Translations under genes and position numbers: made by a program
The notes under the pieces: model-generated
What the model was told of the DNA's origin: nothing
Databases searched by the model: none
What the model saw: only the letters and a program-made list of their open reading frames with translations
Source of the DNA: an uncultured Clostridia bacterium
GTDB lineage: Bacteria; Bacillota; Clostridia; TANB77; CAG-508
Length of the DNA: 18,914 nucleotides
NCBI GenBank assembly: GCA_934122035.1
Contig: CAKOVP010000026.1
Coordinates: forward strand, 1-18,914
Direction of reading: 5' to 3'
Shown: in pieces, positions 1-8,947 of the stretch
How positions within the stretch are numbered: the stretch's first letter is position 1
How the letters are laid out: each line of letters opens with the position of its first letter

Positions 1-2804
1 TTTACCGTTGTTATTTGAGTACCATCAGAGAAAGTCCATATATCATAGCTTAGCTCAAATTTAACTTCGTGCATATCGTCATTTAGTACTTCATCTATTT
101 CCCATTTTTTTGTTTCTGTATTAAATGAAATTACTTTATCTCCGACTTTTAAGTCTTTTAATTTTTTCTTTTTTCTCTTTTTCTTTTCTTCATCGTATAT
201 ATCGATTTCAGTTTCTCCAGATAAACAATAATATAACCATACGGCTTCTGACCAGTTGCTATCTTCATAATTTACACCATCTCCAACAGCCTTAATCCTT
301 ACCATTGAACTGAATACCTGAACTTTACCCATTAAATTTCCATACATTGTTGAAGCATCATATGATGTTTTGTCTTTTTCAACTTCAACCGTTTCAATTA
401 TGCTTTGTACAACATATTTTGTTGCATTTTCAACACTATCCCAATATAAATTTGCATGACCATCTACAGTTACTTTTGGTGTAGCTAGTTTAGGCAATTG
501 TTTTGTAATATTATAGGTTCTTGTCGCTGTATTTCCCGCATTATCTACTGTTGTTACTATTGCAACTGTAGTGCCCTTATTTGTAATTATTGTAGTTTCT
601 GTTAAATTCTCACTTTCAGTTACACCCTTTAATTTATATACATTACTTTTCTGTCCGCTTGTAGAATCACTTCCATTGTTTAATTGTATATATATATTGT
701 TGTTCGTTGCCCCACTAGTATATTCTTCGCCGGTACTGCTGTTTAGTTTCATTGCAAGTGTTCCAGGAGTTGGGGATGTTTTATCTATTTTTACAGTATA
801 GTTTTTACTATAAACTGTATTTGTGCCATCAGTAGTTTTAACTCTTAATGTTGTTGTTCCATCCGTTTGTATTTCACTTGTATTTGTTGTTCCTGCTGTC
901 ACATTCTGTGCAGAGCCAGCAATACTCTCATAGCTTGTACTTATTCCACTTCCTGTCGTTCCACTTACAAGGGTTGCATATACATTTTGCGAACTCCATT
1001 CACCATTCGTGTAAGCTTGTTGAGTAGATTCTTCATCAGATGTTTCAACTATTTTATATTTTGCCTTTCCATTACTGTCCATTCCATCCGCTTGTAATCT
1101 AACATTAGTCTTTAAACATACTACTGGTCTAAAACCTACTGTATTTTCTCCATAAGTATAAAGTTCTAATGTATGTTTTCCGTTTTCACTAATTACTGTT
1201 GACCATGTTCTCATACGAAATCCATCCGTATCTTTATGTCCTATCATCCAGTAACCATAACAATTATTTCTTACACTATTATCCACGCTTGGAAAATATA
1301 AAGTATCATTATATTCCTCTTTATTAGAATCAAAGGATATTGCAAACATACCTCCCGATAACTCATAGCTATCATATTGAGCATTATATGAATATTTATA
1401 TTGCGTATAGCCATCATTAGAATTCCAACTTTTCAAAAACATTGTTACAATTGGGGTTCCGATTGCCCATTCTGCATATTCATTGCCATATAAATTTTTC
1501 CAATCCGTTGTATTTAATAAATATTTAAGTGGTTGACTTCTTTCTCCTATTTTACCATCTAACCAATTTTTTGCTAAACTGTTTTCATCCGAATATCCCG
1601 AGCTTTCATTTTCGATAGTTGCAAGTGCAGCACATTTTGGAGCATCAACTAATGCATCTACCTGATTTCCATTTGCTGATACAGGTGTATTATATTCCCC
1701 TGCTGAATTCTTTATGTCTATACAATCATCTGCTATTAAATATATATGATCAGTCTCTGATGAGTCCCCCGCATCTGATTTACCAGCATAAAATATTTTC
1801 CATCCGACATTTTTATCTCCTCCATTAGGAGTATAATTTGTTACTGTACTGCCTATATATGAGCCAATATTATTTGCTACATCACTTGCATCAGATTTTT
1901 GTGTCATTGCCTTAGATAATTTTAAACTTCCAGCCTTTAATTCCGGTGTTTTTAAACTATATTGTGATGTATTTCCTGCTTCATCTTTTATCCATACATA
2001 ATATGTAGTATTGTGTGCCAATTTTGATATACTATTTTCAAAACTTTTTGTATTCGTAACTCCTGTAAAGTTTTCTGGTTTCGTAGAACTTGTTGTTACT
2101 GCATAACCTATTATTCCACTTTCGCTATCTGACGCACTTATTTTTATGCTATTAGTATTTATCGCTGTTGCAGATACTTCCGGAGTACTTTTGTCAATAT
2201 TATTTATTTCATATTGCAACTCTGAAACAGATTCACTTCCATTCCACAGTCTTGCATACATAATTCCATTAGTAGAAAAAGCTTGTTCATTTGAATCATT
2301 CCAATTTTTACCGTCTTTACTTGTTTGCAATGTATACTCTTGAATAGTTGTCTTTACATTAACTATTACATTACCATTTGTCCAACCACTTGGGCTTGAT
2401 GAAAATGTTGTATTATTGTTATTCAATTCGTAATCCGAATTTTTCTTTGTTATTCCACTTTTTATCGTATATTTTCTTCCGCTCTTTTTGAAAGTTACTT
2501 CATACTCTTCAGCATCACTATCTGGCTCTAGTGTGTAATCTTCATTAAAGAACTTTTTCAACTCTTTGTCAAAGTCATTTCTTCTTATAACAGCCTCTTC
2601 ATTATTAGCTTGTGCTGCTACTGCTGATAAGTTTATTTTTTCCTTTTCACTTGCAATCTCCGTTTCTGTTTTTGCACCCTCAGATTTTGCAATTATTCCA
2701 TTATTTCCTAACACATAATTTAAACTAATTCCTGCTAATATTAGAAGCACTATTACTGTAATGGCAAGTGCAATGATGGTAATTCCACTTTCTTTTTTGG
2801 TCAT
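1..2804 (-). CDS. Pilin-like surface protein with Ig/FN3, lectin-like and Hint domains (C-terminus cut by window edge)
   Basis: 934 codons are visible; the frame runs off the left edge inside the Hint domain, so the C-terminus and stop lie outside. The start at 2804 (MTKKESGITII) follows a GGGGG-containing ribosome site. Residues about 7-30 are a hydrophobic helix of prepilin type (GITIIALAITVIVLLILAG), without the Glu at position 5 of classical pilins. Next come a short coiled segment, Ig/FN3-like modules (about 130-290), a lectin-like central domain (about 310-600) ending GFRPVVCL, a second Ig/FN3 stretch, and the start of a Hint domain at Cys860 (CLSGETEI). It is a close paralogue of the gene at 3654-6689. 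The N-terminal helix, the central domain and the start of Hint are nearly identical, while residues about 55-150 and the segment just before Hint diverge. Expected location is the cell surface. Domain names beyond Hint and the pilin-like helix are fold-level inference. Confidence 0.85.
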   Translation of the reverse strand, partial: MTKKESGITIIALAITVIVLLILAGISLNYVLGNNGIIAKSEGAKTETEIASEKEKINLSAVAAQANNEEAVIRRNDFDKELKKFFNEDYTLEPDSDAEEYEVTFKKSGRKYTIKSGITKKNSDYELNNNNTTFSSSPSGWTNGNVIVNVKTTIQEYTLQTSKDGKNWNDSNEQAFSTNGIMYARLWNGSESVSELQYEINNIDKSTPEVSATAINTNSIKISASDSESGIIGYAVTTSSTKPENFTGVTNTKSFENSISKLAHNTTYYVWIKDEAGNTSQYSLKTPELKAGSLKLSKAMTQKSDASDVANNIGSYIGSTVTNYTPNGGDKNVGWKIFYAGKSDAGDSSETDHIYLIADDCIDIKNSAGEYNTPVSANGNQVDALVDAPKCAALATIENESSGYSDENSLAKNWLDGKIGERSQPLKYLLNTTDWKNLYGNEYAEWAIGTPIVTMFLKSWNSNDGYTQYKYSYNAQYDSYELSGGMFAISFDSNKEEYNDTLYFPSVDNSVRNNCYGYWMIGHKDTDGFRMRTWSTVISENGKHTLELYTYGENTVGFRPVVCLKTNVRLQADGMDSNGKAKYKIVETSDEESTQQAYTNGEWSSQNVYATLVSGTTGSGISTSYESIAGSAQNVTAGTTNTSEIQTDGTTTLRVKTTDGTNTVYSKNYTVKIDKTSPTPGTLAMKLNSSTGEEYTSGATNNNIYIQLNNGSDSTSGQKSNVYKLKGVTESENLTETTIITNKGTTVAIVTTVDNAGNTATRTYNITKQLPKLATPKVTVDGHANLYWDSVENATKYVVQSIIETVEVEKDKTSYDASTMYGNLMGKVQVFSSMVRIKAVGDGVNYEDSNWSEAVWLYYCLSGETEIDIYDEEKKKRKKKKLKDLKVGDKVISFNTETKKWEIDEVLNDDMHEVKFELSYDIWTFSDGTQITTV

Positions 2805-2861
2805 TTTTAGTATTTTTCCCCCTATGTGTAATTTTTTAAAACAAGCCTTTTTAACGTCAGA

Positions 2862-2895
2862 AAGATAGAAATAGTTTTTACTCCATTTCTATCTT
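2862..2895. terminator. 11-bp stem-loop, possible terminator
   Basis: AAGATAGAAAT (2862-2872) and its exact complement (2885-2895) enclose a 12-nt loop. The T-rich run follows only on the plus strand, where there is no gene to terminate; on the minus strand no U-tract follows. It could be a leader structure for the gene starting at 2804. Confidence 0.3.
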
Positions 2896-2903
2896 CTTTT
2901 ATT

Positions 2904-3032
<129 letters not shown>

Positions 3033-3140
3033 TCTACTTTACTCCTCTTTTCTTTTGCGTTTCAAATACTTTTTACAGCATAATCTTAGCATACCAATTT
3101 CTTATTTTCAACTGTTTTTTTCAATTTATTTTTACAATTA

Positions 3141-3638
3141 TTATTTTGAAATTTCATAATCATATAAATTTATATAGTCATCTGCTATATTTGCTGTTGC
3201 ACTTATCGACTCACCTGGCTTAAGCTCCGAAACTAACAAATAAATTTCTCCAATCGAATTTCCATTTACATCTAAGCACGTTACTTTTACATACTGTTCT
3301 TCCGTTTTTTCTTTTCCTACATTTGTAACTCTTACTCTAAAATTGCTTTCTCCATTCTTAGAATCCATTGAAAATTCTGAATATTTAAGATTTTCTACTA
3401 TCTTTTCTTCTTGAGCTTTTGGAGAATTGTTTACTTTCATTCCATTTTCAATTTTGGCATTTTCTAGATTCTTTACATCAATTTTGCTGCCTTCTTGTAA
3501 TTCTATTTGCATATTATTCTGATTTTCTTCATTTGCTTTGTCTTTTGTATTATCTTTTTGGCTTACTCCAAATGCGATAATTATTGATAATATTGCTACT
3601 AAACAAATAATACAGAAAATTATTTTTTTACCTTTCAT
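3141..3638 (-). CDS. Membrane-anchored FxLYD-like protein
   Basis: 165 aa. Residues about 5-25 form a signal/anchor helix with no lipobox Cys; residues 27-80 are a polar, charged linker. The C-terminal ~80 residues have the features of a small extracellular beta domain: conserved VRVTNVG, YVKVTCLD.NG, ELKPGESI and a final INLYDYEI matching the FxLYD signature. The start is fixed by a GAGGAG site just before ATG 3638. The upstream paralogue stops at 3654, so the two genes are 15 nt apart and surely co-transcribed from the promoter near 6773-6801. Function is unknown; FxLYD domains are usually found in secreted or anchored proteins of Gram-positive bacteria. Its position between two paralogues suggests it belongs to the repeated cassette. 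Confidence 0.85.
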   Translation of the reverse strand: MKGKKIIFCIICLVAILSIIIAFGVSQKDNTKDKANEENQNNMQIELQEGSKIDVKNLENAKIENGMKVNNSPKAQEEKIVENLKYSEFSMDSKNGESNFRVRVTNVGKEKTEEQYVKVTCLDVNGNSIGEIYLLVSELKPGESISATANIADDYINLYDYEISK

Positions 3639-3653
3639 TTCTTCTCCTCACTC

Positions 3654-6600
3654 TTAATCAATATCAACTGGTTTTAAATCTTCTACTTTTATTTTTCTCA
3701 TTTCTCTTGTTCCAGATAAGCAACCATTTGCTATATAGTTATGATTCTTTGTCATTAATGTGTAATGACGTATTGGCTCTTGTACTTGCTCATGTTTTAT
3801 TAAACTTGGTGTTGTTCCATCTTCTTTATATATTTTATCTCCCATATTCCATTCATCAATATACATTAGTTTTTCCTGACTCACATTGTAGAATTCATGT
3901 CTTTTTACCGTTGTTATTTGAGTACCATCAGAGAAAGTCCATATATCATAACTTAGCTCAAATTTAACTTCGTGCATATCATCATTTAGCACTTCATCTA
4001 TTTCCCATTTTTTAGTTTCTGTATTAAATGAAATTACTTTATCTCCAACTTTTAAGTCTTTTAATTTTTTCTTTCTTCTCTTTTTCTTTTCTTCATCATA
4101 TATATCAATTTCAGTTTCTCCTGATAAACAAAACATTAGTTTTACCGCTTCTGACCAATTACTATCTTCATAATTTACGCCATCTCCAACAGCTTTAATT
4201 CTTACAAATCCATCTGTATTCATAAATTCATCAAATGCATCATAAGATGTTTTTGTCTTTTCAACTTCAACTGTCTTTGCTATCCCCTGTATAACATATT
4301 TAGTTGCATTTTCAACACTATTCCAAGATAAATTTGCATGACTATCTGTATTTCCTTTAGGAGTAGCAAGTTTAGGCAATTGTTTTGTAATATTATAGGT
4401 TCTTGTCGCTGTATTTCCCGCATTATCTACTGTTGTTACTATTGCCACTGTAGTTCCCTTATTTGTAATTATTGTAGTTTCTGTTAAATTCTCACTTTCA
4501 GTTACCCCTTTTAATTTATATACATTGCTTTTCTGTCCGCTTGTAGAATCACTTCCATTGTTTAATTGTATATATATATTGTTGTTCGTTGCTCCACTAG
4601 TATATTCTTCTCCAGTACTGCTGTTTAGTTTCATAGCAAGTGTTCCAGGAGTTGGAGATGTTTTATCTATTTTTACAGTATAGTTTTTACTATAAACTGT
4701 ATTTGTGCCATCAGTAGTTTTAACTCTTAATGTTGTTGTTCCATCCGTTTGTATTTCACTTGTATTTGTTGTTCCTGCTGTCACATTCTGTGCAGAGCCA
4801 GCAATACTCTCATAACTTGTACTTATTCCGCTTCCTGTCGTTCCGCTCTCAAGAGTTGCATATACATTTTGCGAACTCCATTCGTCACCCGTATAAGATT
4901 GTGTACTAATTTCTTCATTAGATGTTTCAACTATTTTATATCTTGTTTTTCCATCACTATCCATTCCATCCGCTTGTAATCTAACATTAGTGTTTAAACA
5001 TACTACTGGTCTAAAACCTACTGTATTTTCTCCATAAAGATAAAGTTCTAATGTATGTTTTCCGTTTTCACTAATTACTGTTGACCATGTTCTCATATGA
5101 ATTCCATCCGTATCTCTATGTCCTATCATCCAGTAACCATAACAATTATTTCTTACACTATTATCCACACTTGGAAAATATAAAGTATCATTATATTCCT
5201 CTTTATTAGAATCAAAGGATACTTCAAACATGCCTCCCGATAACTCATAGCTATCATATTGGGCATTATATGAATATTTATATTGCGTATAGCCATCATT
5301 AGAATTCCAACTTTTCAAAAACATTGTTATAGTTGGTGTTCCTATTGCCCATTCTGCATATTTATTGCCATACAAATTTTTCCAGCCAGTTGTATTTAGT
5401 AAATATTTAAGTGATTGACTTTTTTCTCCTATTTTACCATCTAACCAATTTTTGGCTAAACTGTTTTCATCCGAATATCCCGAGCTCTCATATGCGATGG
5501 TTGTGAGCGATGCACATTTTGGAGCACCATTAAATATATTCACCTGATTTCCATTTGCTGATACAGGTGTATTATATTCCCCTGCTGAATTCTTTATGTC
5601 TATACAATCATCTGCTATTAAATATATATGATCAGTCTCTGATGAGTCCCCCGCATCTGATTTACCAGCATAAAATATTTTCCATCCGACATTTTTATCT
5701 CCTCCATTAGGAGTATAATTTGTTACTGTACTGCCTATATATGAGCCAATATTATTTGCTACATCACTTGCATCAGATTTTTGTGTCGTTGCCTTAGATA
5801 ATTTTAAACTTCCAGCCTTTAATTCCGGTGTTTTTAAACTATATTGTGATGTATTTCCTGCTTTATCTTTTATCCATACATAATATGTAGTATTGTGTGC
5901 CAATTTTGATATACTATTTTCAAAACTTTTTGTATTCGTGACTCCTGTAAAGTTTTCTGGTTTCGTAGAACTTGTTGTTACAGCATAACCTGTTATTCCA
6001 CTTTCACTATCTGATGCACTTATTTTTATACTATTAGTGTTTAGTGCTGTTGCAGATACTTTCGGGGTACTTTTATCTATATTAGCTACTTTGTATGTCA
6101 TTTCTGAAACTGATGCTTTACCATCCCATAATCTTACATACATAGTTCCGTTTGCAGTAAATGTTTGCTCACTTGCTTCATCCCAGTTTTTGCCATCCTT
6201 GCTTGTTTGTAAAGTATATGATTGAACAGTTGTTTTTACACTAACTTTTACATTACCATTTGTCCAACCGCTTGGACTGAATGTAAATTTTGTATTATAA
6301 TCATTTAATTCTTTAGTTAGTTCCTCTTTTTTTATTCCACTCTTGATTATATATTTTCTACCACTCTTTTTGCATGTTATTGCATACTCTTCTGCATCAT
6401 CATCTGGCTCTAGTATATAATCTTCGCCAAATTGATTTTTTAGTTCTGCATCAAGGTCATCTCTACTTATAGTTCCTTTATCACTACTTGTTTGTGCAGT
6501 CGCAGCTGATAAATTAATTTTTTCCTTTTCACTTGCAATCTCCGTTTCTGTTTTTGCACCTTCAGCTTTTGCAATTATTCCATTATTTCCTAACACATAA

Positions 6601-6689
6601 TTTAAACTAATTCCTGCTAATATTAGAAGCACTATTACTGTAATGGCAAGTGCAATAATGGTAATTCCTTCTGCTTTTTGTTTTTTCAT
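3654..6689 (-). CDS. Pilin-like surface protein with Ig/FN3, lectin-like and Hint domains (complete copy)
   Basis: 1011 aa from ATG 6689, chosen because GGAGG lies 10 nt upstream and the same site exists in the paralogue. An in-frame ATG at 6728 with an AAAGGA site would add 13 residues (MNKPAKPCGGKIK). Architecture: prepilin-like helix (about 7-30), Ig/FN3-like region (about 135-290, including AHNTTYYVWIKDKAGNTSQY), lectin-like domain (about 310-590) ending GFRPVVCL, Ig-like repeats (about 600-760), an FN3-like module, and Hint from Cys854 (CLSGETEI). Hint motifs visible are VGDKVISFN, TVKRHEFY with His931, and NHNYIANGCLSG near residue 990. An 18-residue basic/acidic tail follows, with no effector domain. 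The terminal His-Asn of splicing inteins is absent, so N-terminal Hedgehog-like chemistry is possible but splicing is not expected. It forms an operon with the FxLYD gene. Confidence 0.9.
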   Translation of the reverse strand: MKKQKAEGITIIALAITVIVLLILAGISLNYVLGNNGIIAKAEGAKTETEIASEKEKINLSAATAQTSSDKGTISRDDLDAELKNQFGEDYILEPDDDAEEYAITCKKSGRKYIIKSGIKKEELTKELNDYNTKFTFSPSGWTNGNVKVSVKTTVQSYTLQTSKDGKNWDEASEQTFTANGTMYVRLWDGKASVSEMTYKVANIDKSTPKVSATALNTNSIKISASDSESGITGYAVTTSSTKPENFTGVTNTKSFENSISKLAHNTTYYVWIKDKAGNTSQYSLKTPELKAGSLKLSKATTQKSDASDVANNIGSYIGSTVTNYTPNGGDKNVGWKIFYAGKSDAGDSSETDHIYLIADDCIDIKNSAGEYNTPVSANGNQVNIFNGAPKCASLTTIAYESSGYSDENSLAKNWLDGKIGEKSQSLKYLLNTTGWKNLYGNKYAEWAIGTPTITMFLKSWNSNDGYTQYKYSYNAQYDSYELSGGMFEVSFDSNKEEYNDTLYFPSVDNSVRNNCYGYWMIGHRDTDGIHMRTWSTVISENGKHTLELYLYGENTVGFRPVVCLNTNVRLQADGMDSDGKTRYKIVETSNEEISTQSYTGDEWSSQNVYATLESGTTGSGISTSYESIAGSAQNVTAGTTNTSEIQTDGTTTLRVKTTDGTNTVYSKNYTVKIDKTSPTPGTLAMKLNSSTGEEYTSGATNNNIYIQLNNGSDSTSGQKSNVYKLKGVTESENLTETTIITNKGTTVAIVTTVDNAGNTATRTYNITKQLPKLATPKGNTDSHANLSWNSVENATKYVIQGIAKTVEVEKTKTSYDAFDEFMNTDGFVRIKAVGDGVNYEDSNWSEAVKLMFCLSGETEIDIYDEEKKKRRKKKLKDLKVGDKVISFNTETKKWEIDEVLNDDMHEVKFELSYDIWTFSDGTQITTVKRHEFYNVSQEKLMYIDEWNMGDKIYKEDGTTPSLIKHEQVQEPIRHYTLMTKNHNYIANGCLSGTREMRKIKVEDLKPVDID

Positions 6690-6772
6690 TTTTATTTTTC
6701 CTCCACAAGGCTTTGCTGGTTTATTCATAATAAATTTATTCCTTTGTTATCTTTATCATATTTTTTCTGTTT

Positions 6773-6801
6773 ATACTAACACACTGTTATTATTATTTCA
6801 A
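6773..6801 (-). promoter_or_regulatory. Promoter of the complete pilin-Hint gene and FxLYD gene
   Basis: On the minus strand TTGAAA (6796-6801), a 17-nt spacer and TAGTAT (6773-6778), with TG one base before the -10 (extended -10). The start would fall near 6766, about 40 nt before ATG 6728 and about 77 nt before ATG 6689. Confidence 0.6.
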
Positions 6802-6876
6802 GATACTTTTCACATTATTATTTATCGGATTTAACATATTATATTAAAATACTTTAGTCACTCATTTTAATTTTTG

Positions 6877-7734
6877 TTAATTTACTTTTTCATATATCTC
6901 TTTTAATATTTTGTATCTTATTTCTATTATCTTTTTATAAAAATTCTTTCTTACATCCAATATTTCTTCAATTTCATCTATAAATTTGTAAATATCTTTT
7001 ATTTTTATTTTTTCAAATGTTCTTCTAATAGCATCATTACATTCTTTATTTGCCATTTGTTTTAAAAATGTCATATAATTTATTTTCTTACCATTCTCCT
7101 TAATGCACGAATAACAATTTATTGCTAAATTCTTTAATTCTACATCATTCAATTTAGCAAGTTCTTCATCTTCAAGCATCGGATTTAAACAAGATCCACA
7201 ATCATATATTGGAGAAAATTTTATTTCATTTTTTTCAGTATTTACTAAAAATCCCCAATTTCCGTTATGTCTATCTGTATTTCCAATTAAAGCATCTATA
7301 ATAAACATGTCCCAAAACTTTTTCTTTGTCTCTTCAGAATTTATCATTTTATTTTCATCAATAACATCCATTATATCAGATAATTCTGTTTCGATTTTTT
7401 TATCTGGGTTTGTGCTAAGTGCTAAATTTTCAAATTCATATAAAATATGATTCTTGTCCGTAAAATCCTCACACGCACAGACAATTTTGTCTTTTCTATT
7501 ATATTTATATACAGCAAGCATAGTATTTTGTACTTTAAAACCACATATTTTGAATACATTGCTTCCTACATATTCTGAGAAAGCATTGTTTATGTATGAT
7601 ATATTTTTTCCTTTTTCTCTTATTGGATCTGGAAATTTTACAAGATATTTCTTACCATTGTAGACTAGTGTCTTTTTCTTTTCTGAGCCTTTATAATAAT
7701 TTATTTCTTCTATTGCATTTGTTAAATCTAACAT
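6877..7734 (-). CDS. Orphan HipA/CtkA-like serine-threonine kinase
   Basis: 285 aa with the HipA-type kinase core. There is a putative ATP-binding lysine in KKYLVKFP (Lys33), a catalytic loop GNTDRHNGNWGF (Asp154, His156, Asn157, Asn159), and a metal-binding YDCGS (Asp178) in the place of DFG. The length is well below classical HipA (about 440 aa) and closer to the shorter CtkA-like or HipA-C-only kinases, which lack the N-terminal subdomain. No HipB-like helix-turn-helix partner is adjacent, and the next gene to the right is divergent. ATG 7734 has GAGG 8 nt upstream. The gene has its own promoter overlapped by an inverted repeat, which fits autoregulation. HipA relatives phosphorylate translation factors or tRNA synthetases in toxin-antitoxin systems; the target here is unknown. 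Confidence 0.85.
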   Translation of the reverse strand: MLDLTNAIEEINYYKGSEKKKTLVYNGKKYLVKFPDPIREKGKNISYINNAFSEYVGSNVFKICGFKVQNTMLAVYKYNRKDKIVCACEDFTDKNHILYEFENLALSTNPDKKIETELSDIMDVIDENKMINSEETKKKFWDMFIIDALIGNTDRHNGNWGFLVNTEKNEIKFSPIYDCGSCLNPMLEDEELAKLNDVELKNLAINCYSCIKENGKKINYMTFLKQMANKECNDAIRRTFEKIKIKDIYKFIDEIEEILDVRKNFYKKIIEIRYKILKEIYEKVN

Positions 7735-7776
7735 ATTTTACCTCTATATTATTCTTTTTCTATATTAATTGAACTT

Positions 7777-7805
7777 ATCATATCAAAAAACTAATAATTT
7801 TACAA
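7777..7805 (-). promoter_or_regulatory. Promoter of the HipA-like gene
   Basis: Minus strand TTGTAA (7800-7805), a 17-nt spacer, TATGAT (7777-7782). Transcription would start near 7770, about 35 nt before ATG 7734. Confidence 0.6.
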
Positions 7806-7839
7806 CTATTAGTTTACTTTTTTATTTTCTTTTTGATAT
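7780..7839. repeat. Nested inverted repeats over the HipA-like promoter
   Basis: Inner pair AAACTAATA (7788-7796) and TATTAGTTT (7807-7815), 10 nt apart and centred on the -35 hexamer. Outer pair ATATCAAAAA (7780-7789) and TTTTTGATAT (7830-7839). The position suggests an operator; the binding protein is unknown. Confidence 0.6.
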
Positions 7840-7921
7840 TGTATAATACAGAGTCCTATGCATTAGCACTATAATTTTTATTTTAATTTTGAAATTATCT
7901 GTAATCATTTTTTGGAAACAT

Positions 7922-7948
7922 TTGACATTTTTTGTCTTTTTGTATAAT
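7922..7948 (+). promoter_or_regulatory. Promoter of the membrane-anchored unknown gene
   Basis: TTGACA (7922-7927) and TATAAT (7943-7948) are both consensus hexamers. The 15-nt spacer is short, or 16 if TTTGAC is used. About 135 nt of leader separate it from ATG 8092. The rest of the 7735-8091 gap holds only the HipA-side promoter and repeats. Confidence 0.65.
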
Positions 7949-8091
7949 GCCGTCGTACTCTCTTGGAAAATTACGGAAAACTTTTCATAATAAAAACTAT
8001 TAATAATTTTTATAAATATGAATGGGGATTATTTACTTTTATCCTTTTTTATGCTTATAATATGATTAAATTTAATTTGGAGGTTATTTTG

Positions 8092-8841
8092 ATGAAAAAA
8101 CATAAACCATTTATTATAAAATCTATTTGTTTTGTTCTTCTTATTATTTTATTAATTGTTTTAGTTAGGATTAATTATAATGATGCTGAGCGAAAAAAGG
8201 CCTTGTCTAATACCATTGCAGACATCACGGCATTAAATGATAAGCAAATTTTTTCAATAGATAAAATCTATCTATACAGCAGTGCTGATGCAATAAATAA
8301 CCAAACTAAAAAATCTATGTGGGATTTAGATGTATATCAATTTACGGAAATTGCAATGTATATTTCCGCAATTGATGATGGTTTAGATAATACTGATAAT
8401 AGGATTGATTCTATTTATATTGATAATATAAAATTTAATAATCTAGAAACAGGCTCTCCAAGCTTATATTATAAAGATGTAAATGAATTTGGAAAATTTA
8501 ACTTAAAACCAGAAAATTTACTTGAAAATTCTTTTACTTTTTCAAGTACGAATACACCTCTAACTCTTGAATATGTAAATCTTGTAAAGAAAAATTCTTT
8601 AATTTCGGATTTAACAAATCCATTAGTATATGATGGATCCATTTTAAAAAGAGCAGGTATAAGTTTAAGTTCTATTAATTGTACTTTATCTTTTCAAATG
8701 CATTTACAAACAAGCAATACTAAAAAATATTTAGCAAATGTAAATATAAAAATACCTTTAACAGATAATACAAATTCAATTTATGATGGTAATTTTTCTA
8801 CTGAGTTAAAAAATAAAATTCCTTTTATTGAAGAAAAGTAA
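8092..8841 (+). CDS. Membrane-anchored protein of unknown function
   Basis: 249 aa from ATG 8092, chosen because GGAGG lies 8 nt upstream and the protein then begins MKKHK before a hydrophobic anchor at residues about 8-26. The frame is open back to an ATG at 7963, but that reading has no ribosome site and would cover the leader. After the anchor the rest is polar and Asn/Ser/Thr-rich, with predicted beta segments such as RIDSIYIDNIKFNN and KKYLANVNIKIPLTD; an outside location is likely. I recognise no family. It has its own promoter and is followed 106 nt later by another unknown gene with a separate promoter, so it is probably monocistronic. Confidence 0.8.
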   Translation: MKKHKPFIIKSICFVLLIILLIVLVRINYNDAERKKALSNTIADITALNDKQIFSIDKIYLYSSADAINNQTKKSMWDLDVYQFTEIAMYISAIDDGLDNTDNRIDSIYIDNIKFNNLETGSPSLYYKDVNEFGKFNLKPENLLENSFTFSSTNTPLTLEYVNLVKKNSLISDLTNPLVYDGSILKRAGISLSSINCTLSFQMHLQTSNTKKYLANVNIKIPLTDNTNSIYDGNFSTELKNKIPFIEEK

Positions 8842-8872
8842 AAAGGAAATATTTTTGTAATACAGTAATATA

Positions 8873-8931
8873 TTTGCAATATTTGCTTGTTTTATGTATA
8901 TTAGCGTGTTATAATAATTACATATTGCAAA
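8873..8931. repeat. 10-bp inverted repeat bracketing a promoter
   Basis: TTTGCAATAT (8873-8882) and ATATTGCAAA (8922-8931) are exact complements, 39 nt apart. The -35 and -10 of the following gene lie between them, and the right arm covers the probable transcription start and runs into the ribosome site. Confidence 0.6.
8887..8915 (+). promoter_or_regulatory. Promoter of the 182-aa unknown gene
   Basis: TTGTTT (8887-8892), 17-nt spacer, TATAAT (8910-8915) with TG at 8907-8908 (extended -10). Confidence 0.65.
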
Positions 8932-8947
8932 AAAAGAGGAAATAAAT

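Noticed and set aside
867..1097. Plus-strand Cys-rich 76-aa frame, repeated at 4749-4979
   Set aside because: Both lie antisense to the same place in the two paralogues and mirror their duplication; no ribosome site.
3654..4130. Polymorphic toxin delivered through Hint
   Set aside because: Only a short 18-residue tail follows the Hint domain, and no immunity gene is adjacent.
7963..8091. Upstream start of the membrane-anchored gene
   Set aside because: No ribosome site, and it adds a second hydrophobic stretch; ATG 8092 has GGAGG.
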